From Darksidea phi (lineage: Eukaryota; Ascomycota; Dothideomycetes; Pleosporales; Lentitheciaceae): 64,000 bases of DNA. Below, piece by piece: positions 14,216 to 28,360 of this stretch. Under the pieces are notes generated by a model. The model worked only from the letters and a program-made list of their open reading frames with translations. It was not told the DNA's origin and did not search any database. Each line of letters begins with the position of its first letter. Within the stretch, counting starts at the first letter, position 1. The stretch is from positions 62,001 to 126,000 of the forward strand of contig JASJFT010000120.1 of NCBI GenBank assembly GCA_030770425.1. The letters run 5' to 3'. Both the position numbers and the translations under genes were made by a program.

Positions 14216-17200
14216 TTATCTCCCCTTTCTAAATCTTTAACTTAAAGATTATTTCGAATTTAGTATTTAGCTATATTAGTATTAGCTTAGAATCTTTCTA
14301 AGTTATATCTTTCTTTCTCTATAGTTTCTTATAAAACTAAAGAATATCTCGTACTTACTAATTATATTAGTTATAATAGTTCTAAAATATTTTCTTATTC
14401 TTAGTATAGTAGACTAGAGATATTCTATATTATTTCTCCTAATAAAAGTAGATATTACGAGACTTATATTCGCGTAAATATATAAAATTCTTATTATTTA
14501 TCTAGAATCTCTATAGCTAAGTATTTATTTTTAACTATAACTTATATATATAGACTTATATATATTAGAGTAATCTATTAACTATTTATAAGAGAAACTT
14601 TAAGCTTAGCTATAGACGACTAAAGTATATTATAAGAAATTACTTTATTATATAGTTAAGTTTAGTTAAGAGTTATTTAATATATAGATAAAGATTTAAT
14701 ATTTAAAGAGATAGAAAGAGTTTCTTAATAAGAAGACGGCTAGATAATCTTATACTCTTAAGACTAAACTTAATACTAAGAAGATAGAGCTTTATTAACT
14801 AGAGTAGTAAAAGAATCTAGAGGTCTCTCTAGCTATATTAAATATTAATTATAATATTATAGATAATATTACTTCTCTTAATTTATTAAATATCTCTTAC
14901 TATACTAAAGATAGTATTAATCTTCTTAACTTATTATAAGGTAAATTTATCTTATCTCTAGATTTTCTTCGAAATTATAGTTTTAGTACTCTATAAGCTT
15001 CTTAGGGTAATTAAGATTATCTTTAAATTCTTAGATTTATTTCTATAAATTTTCTTTTTCGTTAGTTTCTTATTATTTAATTAGATAGTAGTTTTTTCCG
15101 TTTCTAATATTATTATCTAGGATCTTTTTTACTTTTTACTCTTTATTATCTTCTTTATATATATCTACTTTATATACTATTAATCTAGTATCTTATAGTA
15201 CTTTTTCTAGTAAGCTAATATAGAACGTAGGATAGATTTTTATTTATAGGAGTAGTCTTAGTTAGTAGTTTATAAGTAAGACTTATTTTTTAATTTTATA
15301 AGATTTAATCTTAGTATAGTCTAGTTTACTATTAGATCGTTTACTCTTAATATTCTTTTATAGTAACTATACCTTTTCTTCTTCTTTAAAAGTAGATACT
15401 TCCTTTTACTTCTTATTATAGTACTTACTTATTCTATTTTAAAAAAATTCTATATCTTCTTTAAGTTATTAGTATATTTATAAAATAATTTTTACTATTT
15501 CTTCTCTATTCTAGCTATAAGACTAAAGTTATTTAGATTCTTTATATATTTCTAGTTTAATTCTATAGTTTATAAAGAAAGATATTATCTTTATTATATT
15601 ATATTATAAACTATTATATATAAATTATACTATAGATAAAAGTATAACCTAATTATTCTAATAATAGTTTAGATAGTATCTAAGGTATTACTCTACTATT
15701 TAGTTTATTTATTTAGTTAGTCCGTCTATCTATAAATAGTAAGTAGTTAATATACTATATTTTATTTCTAGTTTAGTTATAAGGGTCTACTAAAATTTTA
15801 CTATAAATTTAATATCTTTATCTAAGATAATCTTATCTAGTATTCTATATTTACTAAATACGTATCTTAATAAGATATAAGTAAGTTATTTTACTATATT
15901 TTCTTTATTTATATATAGGATAAAGTAAGTATACTTTATAAACTTATCTACTACTACTAGTATAGTATTATAGGATACTCTTATTATTAATTTCTTAGAA
16001 TATAGTAATTATATAATAAAGTCTATAGTTATAATCTTCTATAGTCCTTCTATATTCTCTATTAGTTATAGTATTCTATAGAATATATATCTAGTATACT
16101 TATTATAATAATAATCTATATATTCTATAAGAACTTATATTACTAGTTATTTTATATATAAGAAGTAATATATTCTTATTAATTATTTAAGAGTTTTTTC
16201 TATTTCTTAGTATCTATATACTAATACTTTATAATATTATCTAATAAATTCTTTTTATATTACCTTAGGTATATAGACTTTTTAGAATATATAGATAATT
16301 CTATCCTTCTCTTAGATTACTTCTTAGATCTCGTTTTATTTATCTATTACTTTTATAGTAGCTATATAGATCTATTAGATCTATTTATTTCCTCTTAATT
16401 TAAGTATTATTTCTTATATTTCTACTAGTTTAGGGCGGTTATAAGTAATCATTTTATTTAACTATAGCTTAAGAATAGCCGTACTAAACTTCTCTATTTC
16501 TTAATAATTAAGTCTCCTACTAAGCGCGTCTACTTATTTATTTTCTAATTCTTTAGTATATATAATCTTAATATTATAAGTTATAAGGGTTTATACCTAT
16601 TATATTTATCTTTTAATTAAAGGTTTATTTATTAAGAATCCTATTAGATTCTTATAATTTATAGAGATTATAATAGAGTATTTAGAGTCTTATAAATTAA
16701 ATCTCTATTTCTTTAAAACTTTAATAATTACTAATAACTCTTTATTATAGATATTATAGTTAAGCTTAGCTAGTAATATCTTCTATAAGAAGTAGTATAC
16801 TAGTTTAAGGTTATCCTTATTATCTTTCTATAGTAATACTACTCCTATTACGTAGTCTAATATATTTATTTTAATAATTAATAGTTCTTTAGAATTATAT
16901 ATCTTAATTATAGATTTCTTAGTAAATTATTCTTTAATCTTCTCGAAGGCTTATTAGTATTGTTCCTTCTATTCGAAAGACTAATCTTTTCTAGTAAGTT
17001 ATATAAGGGGTACCGTCGTTATACTCTATTATAGTATTAGTTTTTAATAGAAGTTATAGAATTCTAGAAATAATTATAGTTCCTTAAGATTCTTAGATAT
17101 AGATTATTCTTTAATTTTCTTAATTTATTTTAGATCTACTTTAATTTCTCCTAATTTAATAATAAATTCTAGAAACTCTATTTCTTATATATAAAATTTA

Positions 17201-17229
17201 TATTTTCGCGGATAAAGATATAATTATAC

Positions 17230-17660
17230 TTCTTTAAGTATTTATAGAATCTTCTTTATATATTCTTTATATTCTCCTTCTATTTCGGAATAGATTAGAA
17301 TATTATCGAGGTATACTATTATAAACTAGTTAAGATAGTTTTATAAAATATTATAGGTATATTAGTAAGTTTAAAGGATATTACTTAATACTTATATAGT
17401 CCTTTCTTAGTTCTAAAAGTTATTTTCTATTCTTTATCTTTCTTAATTTAGATTTAATAGTATATATTTTAGATATCTAGTTATATAAACTATTTAGCTT
17501 TTTTTAATTAATCTTATATTTCTAATATTAAAGGTAAAAGATATTAGTTCTTAATTATAATATTATTAAGTACTCGGTAATCGATATATAATCGTAGTTC
17601 TATAATACCCTTCTTAGGTATAAAGAGAACCGGGTATCCTATAAATAAATTCGAATATTA
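17230..17660 (-). pseudogene. Gypsy reverse transcriptase relic of element Y
   Basis: The minus strand reads through a recognisable Ty3/gypsy reverse-transcriptase block. It has a GYPVLFIPKK-like start, a YIDYRVLN-like stretch, an LDI...YYQI palm stretch, a TTFRTKKGLYKYQVM stretch and a VYLDNILIYS stretch. YLDN replaces the family's Y-[VLI]-D-D catalytic box; the second Asp read as Asn is what G-to-A mutation of GAT or GAC gives. Numerous TAA and TAG codons interrupt it. Confidence 0.8.
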
Positions 17661-19262
17661 GATATATCTCTTTATAAAATTCTCTTTAAGATATCTTATT
17701 ATAATAGCCTCTTCGTTCTCTATTAATTTATAGATTAGTTCGAATTCTAGAGTTTTCCCTTTCTATAGTAGGATTATATAGTTCTAAGATTAATATTAAG
17801 ATAAACTTTCCTTTAGTTCTATAAATAATACTTTCTATTTCTTATATTATTCTAGGATACTATAATCTTTCTCTTTAGTCGTATTAGCCCTTTATAGAAA
17901 TATTATCTATTAGTTTATCTATTTAATATAGGGGTTAGCTTCTTATAGTTATAGTATTTCTAAGATTATATCTTAGTCTTTTAATATCTTAATAATATTA
18001 AGTATCTTATTTTCTTTTTTCTATTTATATAGGCGGAGTTTACCTCTAGTTTTATATATTATAGGTTTATTAAAGGGTTCTCCTTTAATAGTATATACTA
18101 TACTAGGGTATTATTTTTTCTACTAAGGAATCTACTTTTATTAAATAAAGTCCTTATTAATAAAGTTCTACGTAGCTCTACTATTAATTAAAGTAGTAAT
18201 TATTTTTCCTTTATAAGTTTCTTAAATATAGATATAATCTTATTCTTTTATCTCTTAAATCCTTATCTTCTTTAACTAGTATTTTATATTAATCTTAGTC
18301 TAGATATATTTTAGATATTTATTCTCTAGATATTTATACTATAGTCTTTCTAAGATATAGTTTAATAGTAGAAGTAGTTCTAGTATAATTTTAATATATC
18401 TCTTCTATTACTAGTTCTTAGATCGTTACTATCTATATACTACTTCTAGTATAACTACTTAAGTAATTCTTTTACTATAGTCTTTTATTAGGTAGTAGTT
18501 ATTTTTTTATTTTACTTTTTTATAAAGTTTATATTCTTTTTATATATATAAGATCTATATAATCTTAAAGTATACTAAATATTTTATTTTATATTATAGA
18601 TTATCTTCTAGATCGACCTTATATCTCTAATTATTATATTTTATAGAGGTTATTCGTATAGAAATCTATCTTTTAATTACTATATATTATAATTATTCTT
18701 TATTAACCGTCTTTATAATATACTATATCTTCTTCTAAGTTTCTTAATTAGGTATAAGGTCTATAATAATAAAGTTCTATTTAACCTACTATTTAAAATC
18801 TTTAAATAGTTAGTATATTAGATAAAATCTAGACTATTCCTTATAGATCTTTTATATTATTATAGATATTATAGTTTTTTCTATAAGTTATAAGACTTAA
18901 GTATAAGTTATATTAAGTTCTAATACTAGTTCTATTTCTTCTTTAGATAGTCGAATTATCTATAGGTATTTAGTATTCTTATATAATATAACTAGGTTCT
19001 TATCTTCTAATTTTAAGGACTTATTACTATTATTAATTATTTATAATAGTATATTTATAGTATTATTAAAGTCTTTTTATTTTATAAATAAGTCTTTCTT
19101 AAGTACTTCTTCTTATACTTCTAGTAAGAATAAAACTCTCCTTTAAGACTCCTAAGTTATAGCTATCTATTATTTCTATAGCTAATAGCTAGTATTTAAC
19201 TTAACTTCGTAGTATATCTTATACTAGTCGTATATATAAGTTATTTAATATATAATATTATA

Positions 19263-19353
19263 TCCCCTCTTCTAGGAGCTTAGACTACTATTCGATATAA
19301 CGTTACGTTAGCTTCTAGACTAGCTATATTTTTTATAATTCTAATTACCTTAT
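19263..19353 (+). repeat. Repeat X, copy 2, left part
   Basis: 91 bp starting TCCCCTCTTCTAGGAGC, matching X1 left and continuing uninterrupted through CTTCTAGACTAG. This is the intact (empty) site for the Y insertion that splits X1. It is preceded by TATAATATTATA (19,251-19,262), which recurs at 28,349-28,360 as a 12 bp target duplication in element Y. It is interrupted after CTTAT (19,349-19,353) by element Z and resumes at 27,234. Confidence 0.75.
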
Positions 19354-19621
19354 TATTACGACCCGTTCCCTAGATAACCTGGTTATTTTACTTATTTCCT
19401 ATTTCGGTTAGTAGATTAGGTAATCCCGAGGATTAGTCTAATAGTTAGTTAGTTTATTTAGCGCGCTAAGCCCTATTTAGGTATAAGAACCCTCTATTCT
19501 TATATCCTTATAGCGCTATCTTAGGATAGCTTTAATATACCGATTCTACTATTAGTTAATTAGAAGGCTACCTTAACTATTATAACTCCTAGTTAATTAT
19601 ACTTAGTCCTAGGGTCTTATA
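19354..19621 (+). repeat. 5' LTR of element Z
   Basis: 268 bp, starting TATTACGACCCG. It is nearly identical to 26,961-27,228; the differences seen (such as GCGCGCTAAG versus GTACGCCAAG) are C/T and G/A. The two LTRs were therefore hit by RIP partly independently. Confidence 0.9.
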
Positions 19622-22600
19622 TTATCCTAAGATCTCTAAATTTCGGCCGGAGACGGTAGCTAAATATTAACCCCCCCTAAATCCCTAGAGGCCTACGGTA
19701 CTTAGGGTAGATAGTATATAGTACTTTCTTAGGTAAGCCTTAAAACCAACTACTTCGAGCCCCGATATTACTAGAGCGTCTAGTACCTCCCTTAAAGAGA
19801 AGGGACCTATAAAAGTATTACGTAAGGTTAGACTTATATTCTAAACCCTATAATAGACTTATCTTTATACGATTAACTAAATTACTAAATTAGTATAATA
19901 ATAAGATAGCGGATTCTCTAGGTTAGGTAGACCCTTCGAAGTCTACCCTACTAAATAAACTACTCTCCTGTAAGCCCTCCCTATAGAAGAAAGGTATAGG
20001 AAAGGGTAAGGCCCTAAGCCGAGCTCTAAGTAGGGTAAGAAGTATACGAGCTTAGACTAGGTCTTAGAGCTAGACTAGAAGTAAGATACTCTCCTCTAAA
20101 GAGAAAGTATACTAGTAAAAGCTAACCGAGGCCTATAAACTAACCTCCTTAGAGGTATTTATTAATAAAGATATATATATCGACCTCTAGACCCTTAAGA
20201 CCGTCTTCCCCTCTTAAGAGGAGAGTATAAGTAAAGATAGCCTTAAGAAGAAGATTAATAAGTATACCGAGAGGGTTAAATTACTCTAAGAAGAAAATAG
20301 ATCTTAAATCCCCTATCTAATAAATACTAAAGGATAGGAAGAACTCCTAGACTATAATATAGTCCGAGATATACTAGCTACCTAGGAGAGACCCGACCTA
20401 ATTACTAATACCCTAATAGATAATAGTCTCCGTCTTATCGTAGTTAAAAGGCTAGTATATACTATAGGAGTAGGTATAGTTAGTAGGAACGCCTTTATAA
20501 ACGCTACGGCTAATAAGTTTAACTAATTAGTTAAGGAAAGGGATAACTATAGAAGGTAAGTTAAAAAGCTATAAGAAGAGCTCTAATAAGCCTAGAAAAC
20601 TATAAGTAGGTAGTAGAATTTAGAGGAAGACCTTAAGTAGTCCTCCTCTACGGCTACCTATACTAAGACTAGACTCGTAGTCCTCCCTTAGTATAACCCT
20701 AAGTCTACTCTTAAGGCTCCGCTATTATAGTATAACCCTAATAGTAGATAAGATATAAAAGAGGTAAGATCCCCCCCTATAACGGTATAGCTAAACGGCC
20801 TAAATATCGGCCCCTAAAAGACCCCTCTTACCTATTATACTCCCCTTTAGACCCCTAGGCTCCTAGAAAGGTTCTAGTAGGATTTAGTTTAGTATTTAAT
20901 CTTCTAGTTAAGCTTCTTATAAAAAGAGCTAACTACTAAATTAATTATATTCCCTAATCTAATACGGACTCCCCTATTTAATAAGAACTACTACGAGTAT
21001 CTATTAGAATTAGATATACTACCCTTTACTATAGAGAAAATAAAAAATACTCCTACTCTCTACCCTAGCGTCTACTCTATAAGATTTCTATTAGCCTTAC
21101 TAGGGTTCGTAACTATTATCTTAGATAACGGAATATAGGTTCTTATTTAGAAGGAGAATATTATAGGAAACTACCGAAGTAACTCCCTATAAACCTCTAG
21201 CTCCTAGAAGACTATATCCTATCTCGACCCCGTCTTATTTAAGAATAATAGAGAGTCTAAGTTAAAGAACTAGCTCTATAATATAGAATAGAAACTTACT
21301 ATTAATAAGGACTAGTACGTACGAGAAACCCCCTAGTAGATAACTAAGATCTATTAAGCCTATATTATATCCTAACTAGTAGGTCTAGTAAAAGACTATA
21401 TTCGGATATAGCTAAACTCTAGGGAAGAAGAAGTAGACTTCGTATCTAATATAGACCTATTAGAATATATTAAGAAATACTACGAAGATCCCTACGTAAA
21501 GAAGAAGGTAAAAGTTAAATTCTACCGACTACGTATAAATACGTTTAGCGAAGTTAGTAACTTTATTAAGAATTTTAAGTATCTAGTAATAGAGGCCTAT
21601 CTACCTTACTATTAGTAGAACGAAGAATTCGTAGATAAGCTCTACTTTAAGTTAAGAAATAAGGTAGATCTATTTAATAATAGTAATTCTACTTTTAGTA
21701 AGCTCTATAAATATACGACTTTAGCTAATAGGGTACTACTTAAGAATAACTAGTATTAAAAGACCTAGCTCGCCCGAAGTAACTAATTAGCTACCTTTAA
21801 GAGAAAGTAGCCGACTATAAGTAGACCCTTCTCTAATAAGTCGGAAAAGAAGTCTATTTACTTTAAAGATATATCTAAGCTCTATAACTACTCTTTTAAG
21901 AAGTATAAGAAGTAAGACTATTACTTTAATTATAGGAAAAAGAATAAATAGTAAAACTACTCCGACTACGTCGTATATAAAGTAACGTAGAATACTATAG
22001 AAGTAGAAGTTAATACTACCTTCCCTAATAATTCTAAGAAAGGAGTTTATTTAGACTCCCTATATAAAGAGGAAAGTAGTTTAGAGTATAACTCTAATAC
22101 CTCCTCTATAGTATTAAAAAATAAAAGCTACTAGAGGAGGACTTCTCCCTAGTAGTCTATATAGGAGTAATTAAACCCCTTAATTATTAACGGCTTATTA
22201 AGATACTATAGCTTATTAATTTAAAATTATTTATACTCCCTATTTAACTCGTAGTAAATAGCCTAGCTATATAGCTAAGGGGATTAGTAGATAGTAGTAC
22301 TAGTACGTACCTATTAGTCTACTCTAAATATTTAAAGGTAGTAAAGAAAAAGCTAAAGCCCGTCTTCTATTAACTAAAGAAACTGATCCCTCTTAACGGA
22401 TTTAATAGGAAATACGGTTATTTAGTCGATATAGCTATCTAAGCTAATCTATTAATCTAGGGAAAGAATATACCTACCTAGTTTCTCTTCTATAAGCTCG
22501 GGTATTACGATATAATACTCGGAAGAAAATTCTTCGAATAAACCTAGTCCTTAATCGACTATTATAACTAGACTTTATACTAGCTAGATGATACCTCGAA

Positions 22601-23429
22601 GTAGATAAAATATAATCTAACTACTATAGGGAAGCCGGACCTAAAGCTAGAGCTAGAATACTAGAATAATACTTTACGTCGCGACGACCTAATTAATTAG
22701 TAGGTTAAAGTATAGAAGAAGGCCTACTTACTTAGAAAGGATCTAATACCTAGTTTAGAGATTCCTATTAAAGCCCTTATAATCCTCTAGGAAGAGGTCT
22801 ACGAGCCCGCCGAAGCCCTACTATAGATAATAAAGGACTAGTAAGCTACTTCTAAGAAAATATAGAGGAATATAGATAGTAATATTAATAATAGTTTAAG
22901 GGGTACTAAATCTAAGAAAAGCTAATAAGGTCGCTAAAAAAATAATAGAAAGAAAAAGAAAGCTATATCTATCTCTAATAACCTACTAAGGTAGACCGCC
23001 GGTAATAAGTTCGACGTATATTTTCTCGAGCCTTTTAATATATAGAAGCTCGTAGATAAGAAAGAAGTTATACTAGAAGCTACTAGTCTATATAAAGTTA
23101 ACTTATTAATTAGAAATAGATAGTCGAAAGACTTAGTAAAAAACTTAGTAGAATAGAATATATAAGATATAATAATAGAGAAGCTCCCTTATAAAGGTTA
23201 CATAGGAGCTACCCTAGACTATTTCTCTAAGGTCGACTTAAATAAGCTACCTTCTAAAAGGAAGAACGTCGACTATAAAATTATCCTTAAGGATAATATA
23301 AGTAAGCTTAGTATAAGTCTACTCTATAATATATTCCTTAAATACCTAAAGCTACTAAAAGCTTACTTAGAAGAGTACCTAAAAAAGGACTTTATTATAA
23401 CTAGTAACGCTAACTTTACCTTATCTATC

Positions 23430-23960
23430 CTATTTACTAAGAAGCTAGAAGGGGGGTAGAGGTTCTACGTCGACTACCGAAAAATTAACGTAGTTACGAA
23501 GAAAGACGTTACTACTATTCCTTTAATTAAGAAGATACTAATATAGCTCTCTAAAATAAAGGTCTTTACTAAGCTAGATATATATTAAGCCTTCTATTAT
23601 ATTAGACTAGACCCCGATATAGAAGACCTTACGACTTTTAAAACGTAATATAGAAATTATAAATATTATATTCTACCTTTTAGACTATATAATAGATCGG
23701 TAACTTTTTAATACTATATTAATTAAGTACTTAAGGACGAAATTAATAAGATCTATACTACCTATATAGATAATATTTTAATCTACTTAGAAGACCCCCT
23801 TAAGTATAAGAAATATATAAGTAAAATCTTAAATAAGCTTAGGAAGACTAGACTATAGATTAATATTAAAAAGAGTAAGTTTATAGTTATTAAGGTAAAG
23901 TTCTTAGATTTTATTATTAGTACCGAAGAGATCTATATAGACCCTAATAAGATAGTAGCT
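23430..23960 (+). pseudogene. Gypsy reverse transcriptase relic of element Z
   Basis: The plus-strand frame shows the gypsy RT order: an FVDYR-type stretch (here FYVDYRKIN) near 23,460, then TKLDIYQAFYYI with its catalytic Asp, then FKTQY, YYILPFRLYN, and the YIDNILIYL box near 23,770 (normally YxDD, with Asn explained by G to A). It ends with an FLDFIIS stretch near 23,910. Stops are all TAA or TAG at positions where Gln or Trp is usual. Confidence 0.82.
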
Positions 23961-26320
23961 ATTAGAGACTAGAAGAAATCTATAACCCTAAAAGGGTTAT
24001 AAGCTTATCTAGACTTCTATAACTACTATTATAAGTAGCTAAAAGACTACGGCCGTATAGTCCGCCCGCTTACCTAACTACTATAAAAGGGAAAATTCTA
24101 TACCTTCGGGCCTAAAGAGCGAGCTATATTTAAGAAAAGTAAGGTATTATTATATTTAGATATTATTATAAGATATTACTCGCCCTACCGTAGAACCCGT
24201 ATAGAAACTAATATAAGCGACGGTATCCTAGTAGATACCTTTATATAGCTCTAAGATAATAAAATCTAGCGACCCGTAGTCTATTTTACGAAGATAATAA
24301 AGTCTATAGAAATAAACTATAAGATCTATAATAAAGAGATACTTATAGTTATAAGGGGTTTAAACGAATAGAGGACTTAGTTTATAGGGTTATAACTAAA
24401 TAAACCCTTCTAAGTTATTACTAATTACCGGGTACTAGAGTATTTCTCGACTAAGTATAAACTAACCCCGTAATAGGCTCGCTAGGCTAAGAAGCTTATA
24501 GACTACTACTATACTATTTATTATTACTCTAGGACTACTAATATTATCGTAAATACCCTCTCTCGAAAATAGAAGAAGTTAAAAACTTAGAAGGAAAAAG
24601 ATAAAACTACTAGAACTCGTATCTTTATCCCCTTTAAATAGACCTCTACTACGATAGCTATCTTAATAGCTACTACCGATACCTAGGATCCCGAGTATAA
24701 AACTAAAGCTTATTCTTACCTACTTCTTAACTATATACTTTATAAAAATTATATATATACTATACTTAAACTAGAGTAAGAGTTAGCCCGTTAAGGACGT
24801 AAGTACCTATTCTTAACCTTATCTAGACTCTTCCTCTAAAAAGAGAAGTTAGTAGTACCTGAAGTAGAATTTCTTAAGACCTATTTTATCTAGGTAGTAT
24901 ATACTATATAGATTACTACTTACCTAGGTATAAAGAAGACTATTAGGCTCCTAAGAGACCTATACTACTAGGGTATAATAAACGAGGATATAAAATATTA
25001 TATAAGGAATTATAAGTAGTACTAATAAAGTTATAAGTCTTAAGATAAGACTCTAAGTCTTCTTAAACTACTCCCTATATCTAAGAGGGTATAGGAAGAT
25101 ATCTCTATAGACTTTAAAAGCTTTCTAAAGAACTATAAGGGATACGATAATATATTCGTAGTAATATATAAATTATTAAAATATACTTTCTTATTACTCT
25201 ACTTTAAGACTATTACTACTAAAGACGTAGCTACTCTCTACTATATATATATATAGCGAGTCTTTAGTCCCCTATATACTATAGTCTCGGATTAAGGCCT
25301 ATAGTTTATATTAGGCTTTATAAAAGAATTATATAGGCTCGTAGAAATTAGCTAGTTATTATCTACGATCTACTATCTATAGACCGATAGTAATACGGAA
25401 GTTTTTAATTAATAGCTAGACTAACGATTATACCCCTTTATAAACTTCTATTAGAATAACTAGTCCGATCTTCTACCTAGTATAGACTAGGTCTAGGTAA
25501 TTCTTCCGTACGATATAATAGGATTTTTTCTATTCGAGATTAAATTTAGCTATAAGACTTATTACTACTAGGACTAGCGAGAACGCGTCTATAAATCCTC
25601 CGAATTATTAAATAATATAACTACGTAGGTAGTCTAAGAGTTTATAAAAATCTAAGCTAATATAGTCTAATAGGTTCGCGATTACGCCTAAGCTAATATC
25701 GTAGTAGCTTAGATTACCTAGAGCCGATAAGCTAATAAAAAATACTACCCCCTAGATTTTAATATAGGAGATTAAGTCTATATTATATCTAAGGAATTTA
25801 CTATCTCGAGGCTAAGTCTAAAATTAGACTAGTAGATATACGAACTCTATCTTATTATCGACTAAAGGTATAGCTTCTATATAGTCTAGTTACCCTCTTA
25901 TATAAAGATATATAATATTTTCTATATAAATAGATTATATAAAGCTATATAAGACCTGCTATCTAGTTAAGTACTCTCCGAAGAACTAGCTATAGAAGTA
26001 AATAGGTACCCCGAGTAGCTAGTAGCCCGTATTCTCGATAGCCGGATCGTTTATAGTAAGCTCTACTATTAAATAGAATAGATAGGCTACGACCTAGACC
26101 TAATCTATTATCTAGTAAGTAATTTTATAAATACGGTCTAAAAAGTAAAAGAGTTCTATAATAAGTACCCTAATAAGCTAGGCCTATCTAAACGGCTAGT
26201 CTAGTAGCTAAAAGCTACGTTATAAGATAAGTTCCTTAGCCTCTAATTAGAAGACGAGGTACTAGTTAAGATAGGAACCTAGAAAAATCGTCGATACTAA
26301 GTATAGGCCCTCCGCTCTTT

Positions 26321-26545
26321 ATAGCCTACTAAAACGGGTAATATAATACCTAGAGCTTAGGGTAACTACCCCTAAGTCTAGGGTACCTTTCTTTTATAGC
26401 CCGCCGAAACGGGTAGTATATAGTCTAGAGCTTACGGTAACTACCCCTAAGCTTAGGGTACCTTCTCTTTATAGCCCGCCGAAATAGGTAGTATAATACC
26501 TAGAGTCTACGGTAACTACCTCTAAGCTTAGAGTACCCCCCCGTA
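26321..26545 (+). repeat. Three 75 bp tandem repeats near the 3' end of element Z
   Basis: ATAGCC starts units at 26,321, 26,396 and 26,471. Each unit carries an AACGGGTA-like block, a GTAACTACC block and a TAGGGTACC-like block. The unit length of 75 is divisible by three, and the de-mutated plus frame stays open across all three, so the repeats may have extended the C-terminus of Pol or lie just after it. Confidence 0.85.
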
Positions 26546-26960
26546 GCCTTACTTTACTATAGGTAGAGACGTAGAAGGAGCGAGTCTTATCTCTTAGGAC
26601 CGCGCGTATATAACTCCTAGATAATATAGAAAACTAAGTTACTAGCGTCCTCTTATATATTCTACGACGCCCTTTAGATACGCCGAGCGCGTTATATAGT
26701 ATATATATCGGAAAAATATTTTTTAGATAATATTTTATATAGTAAAACGAGTAGATATATATAGGGCTATATAACGTTAATATACTTTAAGGATAATCTA
26801 GAGGATATTAGTTAAATCGTTTTTCGAGTAGGGAGTAATAGATATAGGTACCTACCTACCTCCTCTACCCCCCCCTTCTTCTCCCTCCTAAAAGTATTTT
26901 TTCTTAATTATTCGTTTACTAGGCCCTTAAGGACAAGGCCTTATTCCGGGAGAGAGGTAA

Positions 26961-27228
26961 TATTACGGCCCGTTCCCTAGGTAACCTAGTTATTTTACTT
27001 ATTTCCTATTTTAGTTAGTAGATTAGGTAATCCTAAGGATTAGCCTAATAGTTAGTTAGTTTATTTAGTACGCCAAGCCCTATTTAGGTATAAGAACCCT
27101 CTATTCTTATACCCTTATAGCGCTATCTTAGGATAGCTTTAATATACCGATTCTACTATTAGTTAATTAGAAGACTACCTTAGCTATTATAACTCCTAGT
27201 TAATTATACTTAGTCCTAGGGTCTTATA
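26961..27228 (+). repeat. 3' LTR of element Z
   Basis: 268 bp partner of the LTR at 19,354, directly preceded by the polypurine tract and followed by the target duplication CTTAT at 27,229-27,233. Confidence 0.9.
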
Positions 27229-27233
27229 CTTAT

Positions 27234-28348
27234 TATATTTTAATATTTTAATATCTTATATAATAGTATATATAGATAGTTAAACGCGCCGATAATATTA
27301 AATCCCCTACTATAGATACCCGTACCTAGCCCTCTAGACCTTTATACTACTTAACTAATAATATATCTCGGTATAGATAGTAATAATAATAATAAGTCTC
27401 TCTAGCTAGGTATCTCTATCGTCCTCTATTCTATCTATTCCTACTAGTTCCTTCGTATTCGATCCTCTATACTATTATTTATATCGTATCTACTATAGAT
27501 ACTAGCTCTATCTTCTATATTAGGTATTCGCTCCTTTAATAGTCTCTTAAGAAGGCCGATTTCTTCTTTCTTAATAATCTTCTTTATATAAGCTTTTCCT
27601 CTAGCTTACGTAGACGGTATAGCTACCTCTAAATAAAATATCTATTCTCGTTATATAGGGCCTCGGATAGGAATATAATATAGGTAACTACTAATAGCTA
27701 TACGAGAATCCTATTACTACTTATTCCCTCGAATATATCTAACGTATAATTGGTTTTATACCAATAGTTATTATAATCGAGAAGCTCTATTAATAGTATC
27801 TCCCTCCTATAGTACCGGGGATACTCCGCTACGATATTTAAAACGTTTAGAGTACTATACTCGAATAGGCTATTATACTCTAGTACCTTCTACTAAAGGA
27901 CTAGGCGAACGATCGTTAGTAAAGATATTTAGTTAGTAGGTATTAATAGTAAGTTTAAGAAAGAGGTAAGAAAGTTAGCTAAGGATAAGAGATAGATATA
28001 AGAGAAGCTAGCTAAGAATAAGAGATAGATATAATAAGTAGAATACTAGTATTATCGCGGGTAATTTTTATACTATAGATAGTAGGTAGTAGTATTAATA
28101 CGCTAACTCCTCGCTACTACTATTAGTCTCCTAACGCTCTATAGTTTAGTATTATATATTATTTCTCGTCTAGCGCCTTAATATTTAAAATATTACCTCG
28201 TTACTTATAATCGATAGTACTATATATAGCTCTATAGCTCTATTATCGTATATAAGGTATAGATATAGTACCTCTACTATATATAAACTTCTACTATATT
28301 TCGTATAAATCTTTTAAAGAGACTCCTACTATATAAATCTAAATTAAA
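27234..28348 (+). repeat. Repeat X, copy 2, right part
   Basis: Continues X2 after element Z. It aligns along its length with 29,857-31,055. It contains two to three copies of a short block of the type AAGCTAGCTAAGGATAAGAG (about 27,975-28,032), which is also amplified in X1 (30,670-30,770). It ends AAATCTAAATTAAA followed by the 12 bp duplication at 28,349-28,360. No protein family was recognised; a Lys/Gln-rich helix-like stretch is encoded by the short tandem blocks. Confidence 0.75.
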
Positions 28349-28360
28349 TATAATATTATA

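Larger units (their letters stand above)
19354..27228 (+). mobile_element. Complete Ty3/gypsy retrotransposon Z, 7.9 kb (RIP-degraded)
   Basis: Two 268 bp LTRs (19,354-19,621 and 26,961-27,228), starting TATTACG and ending GTCTTATA, are flanked by the 5 bp duplication CTTAT (19,349-19,353 and 27,229-27,233). A GGGAGAGAGG purine tract at 26,948-26,957 abuts the right LTR, setting plus orientation. A Gag-like region lies at about 20.9-22.0 kb, with a basic tail and aromatic/Lys-rich knuckle remnants near 21,860-21,960. Reverse transcriptase is at 23,430-23,960 (LDIYQAF, ILPFRL, YIDNILIYL stretches). RNase H and integrase follow to about 26.2 kb. It is clearly more GC-rich than its surroundings, yet CA/TG are equally absent. 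Confidence 0.9.
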
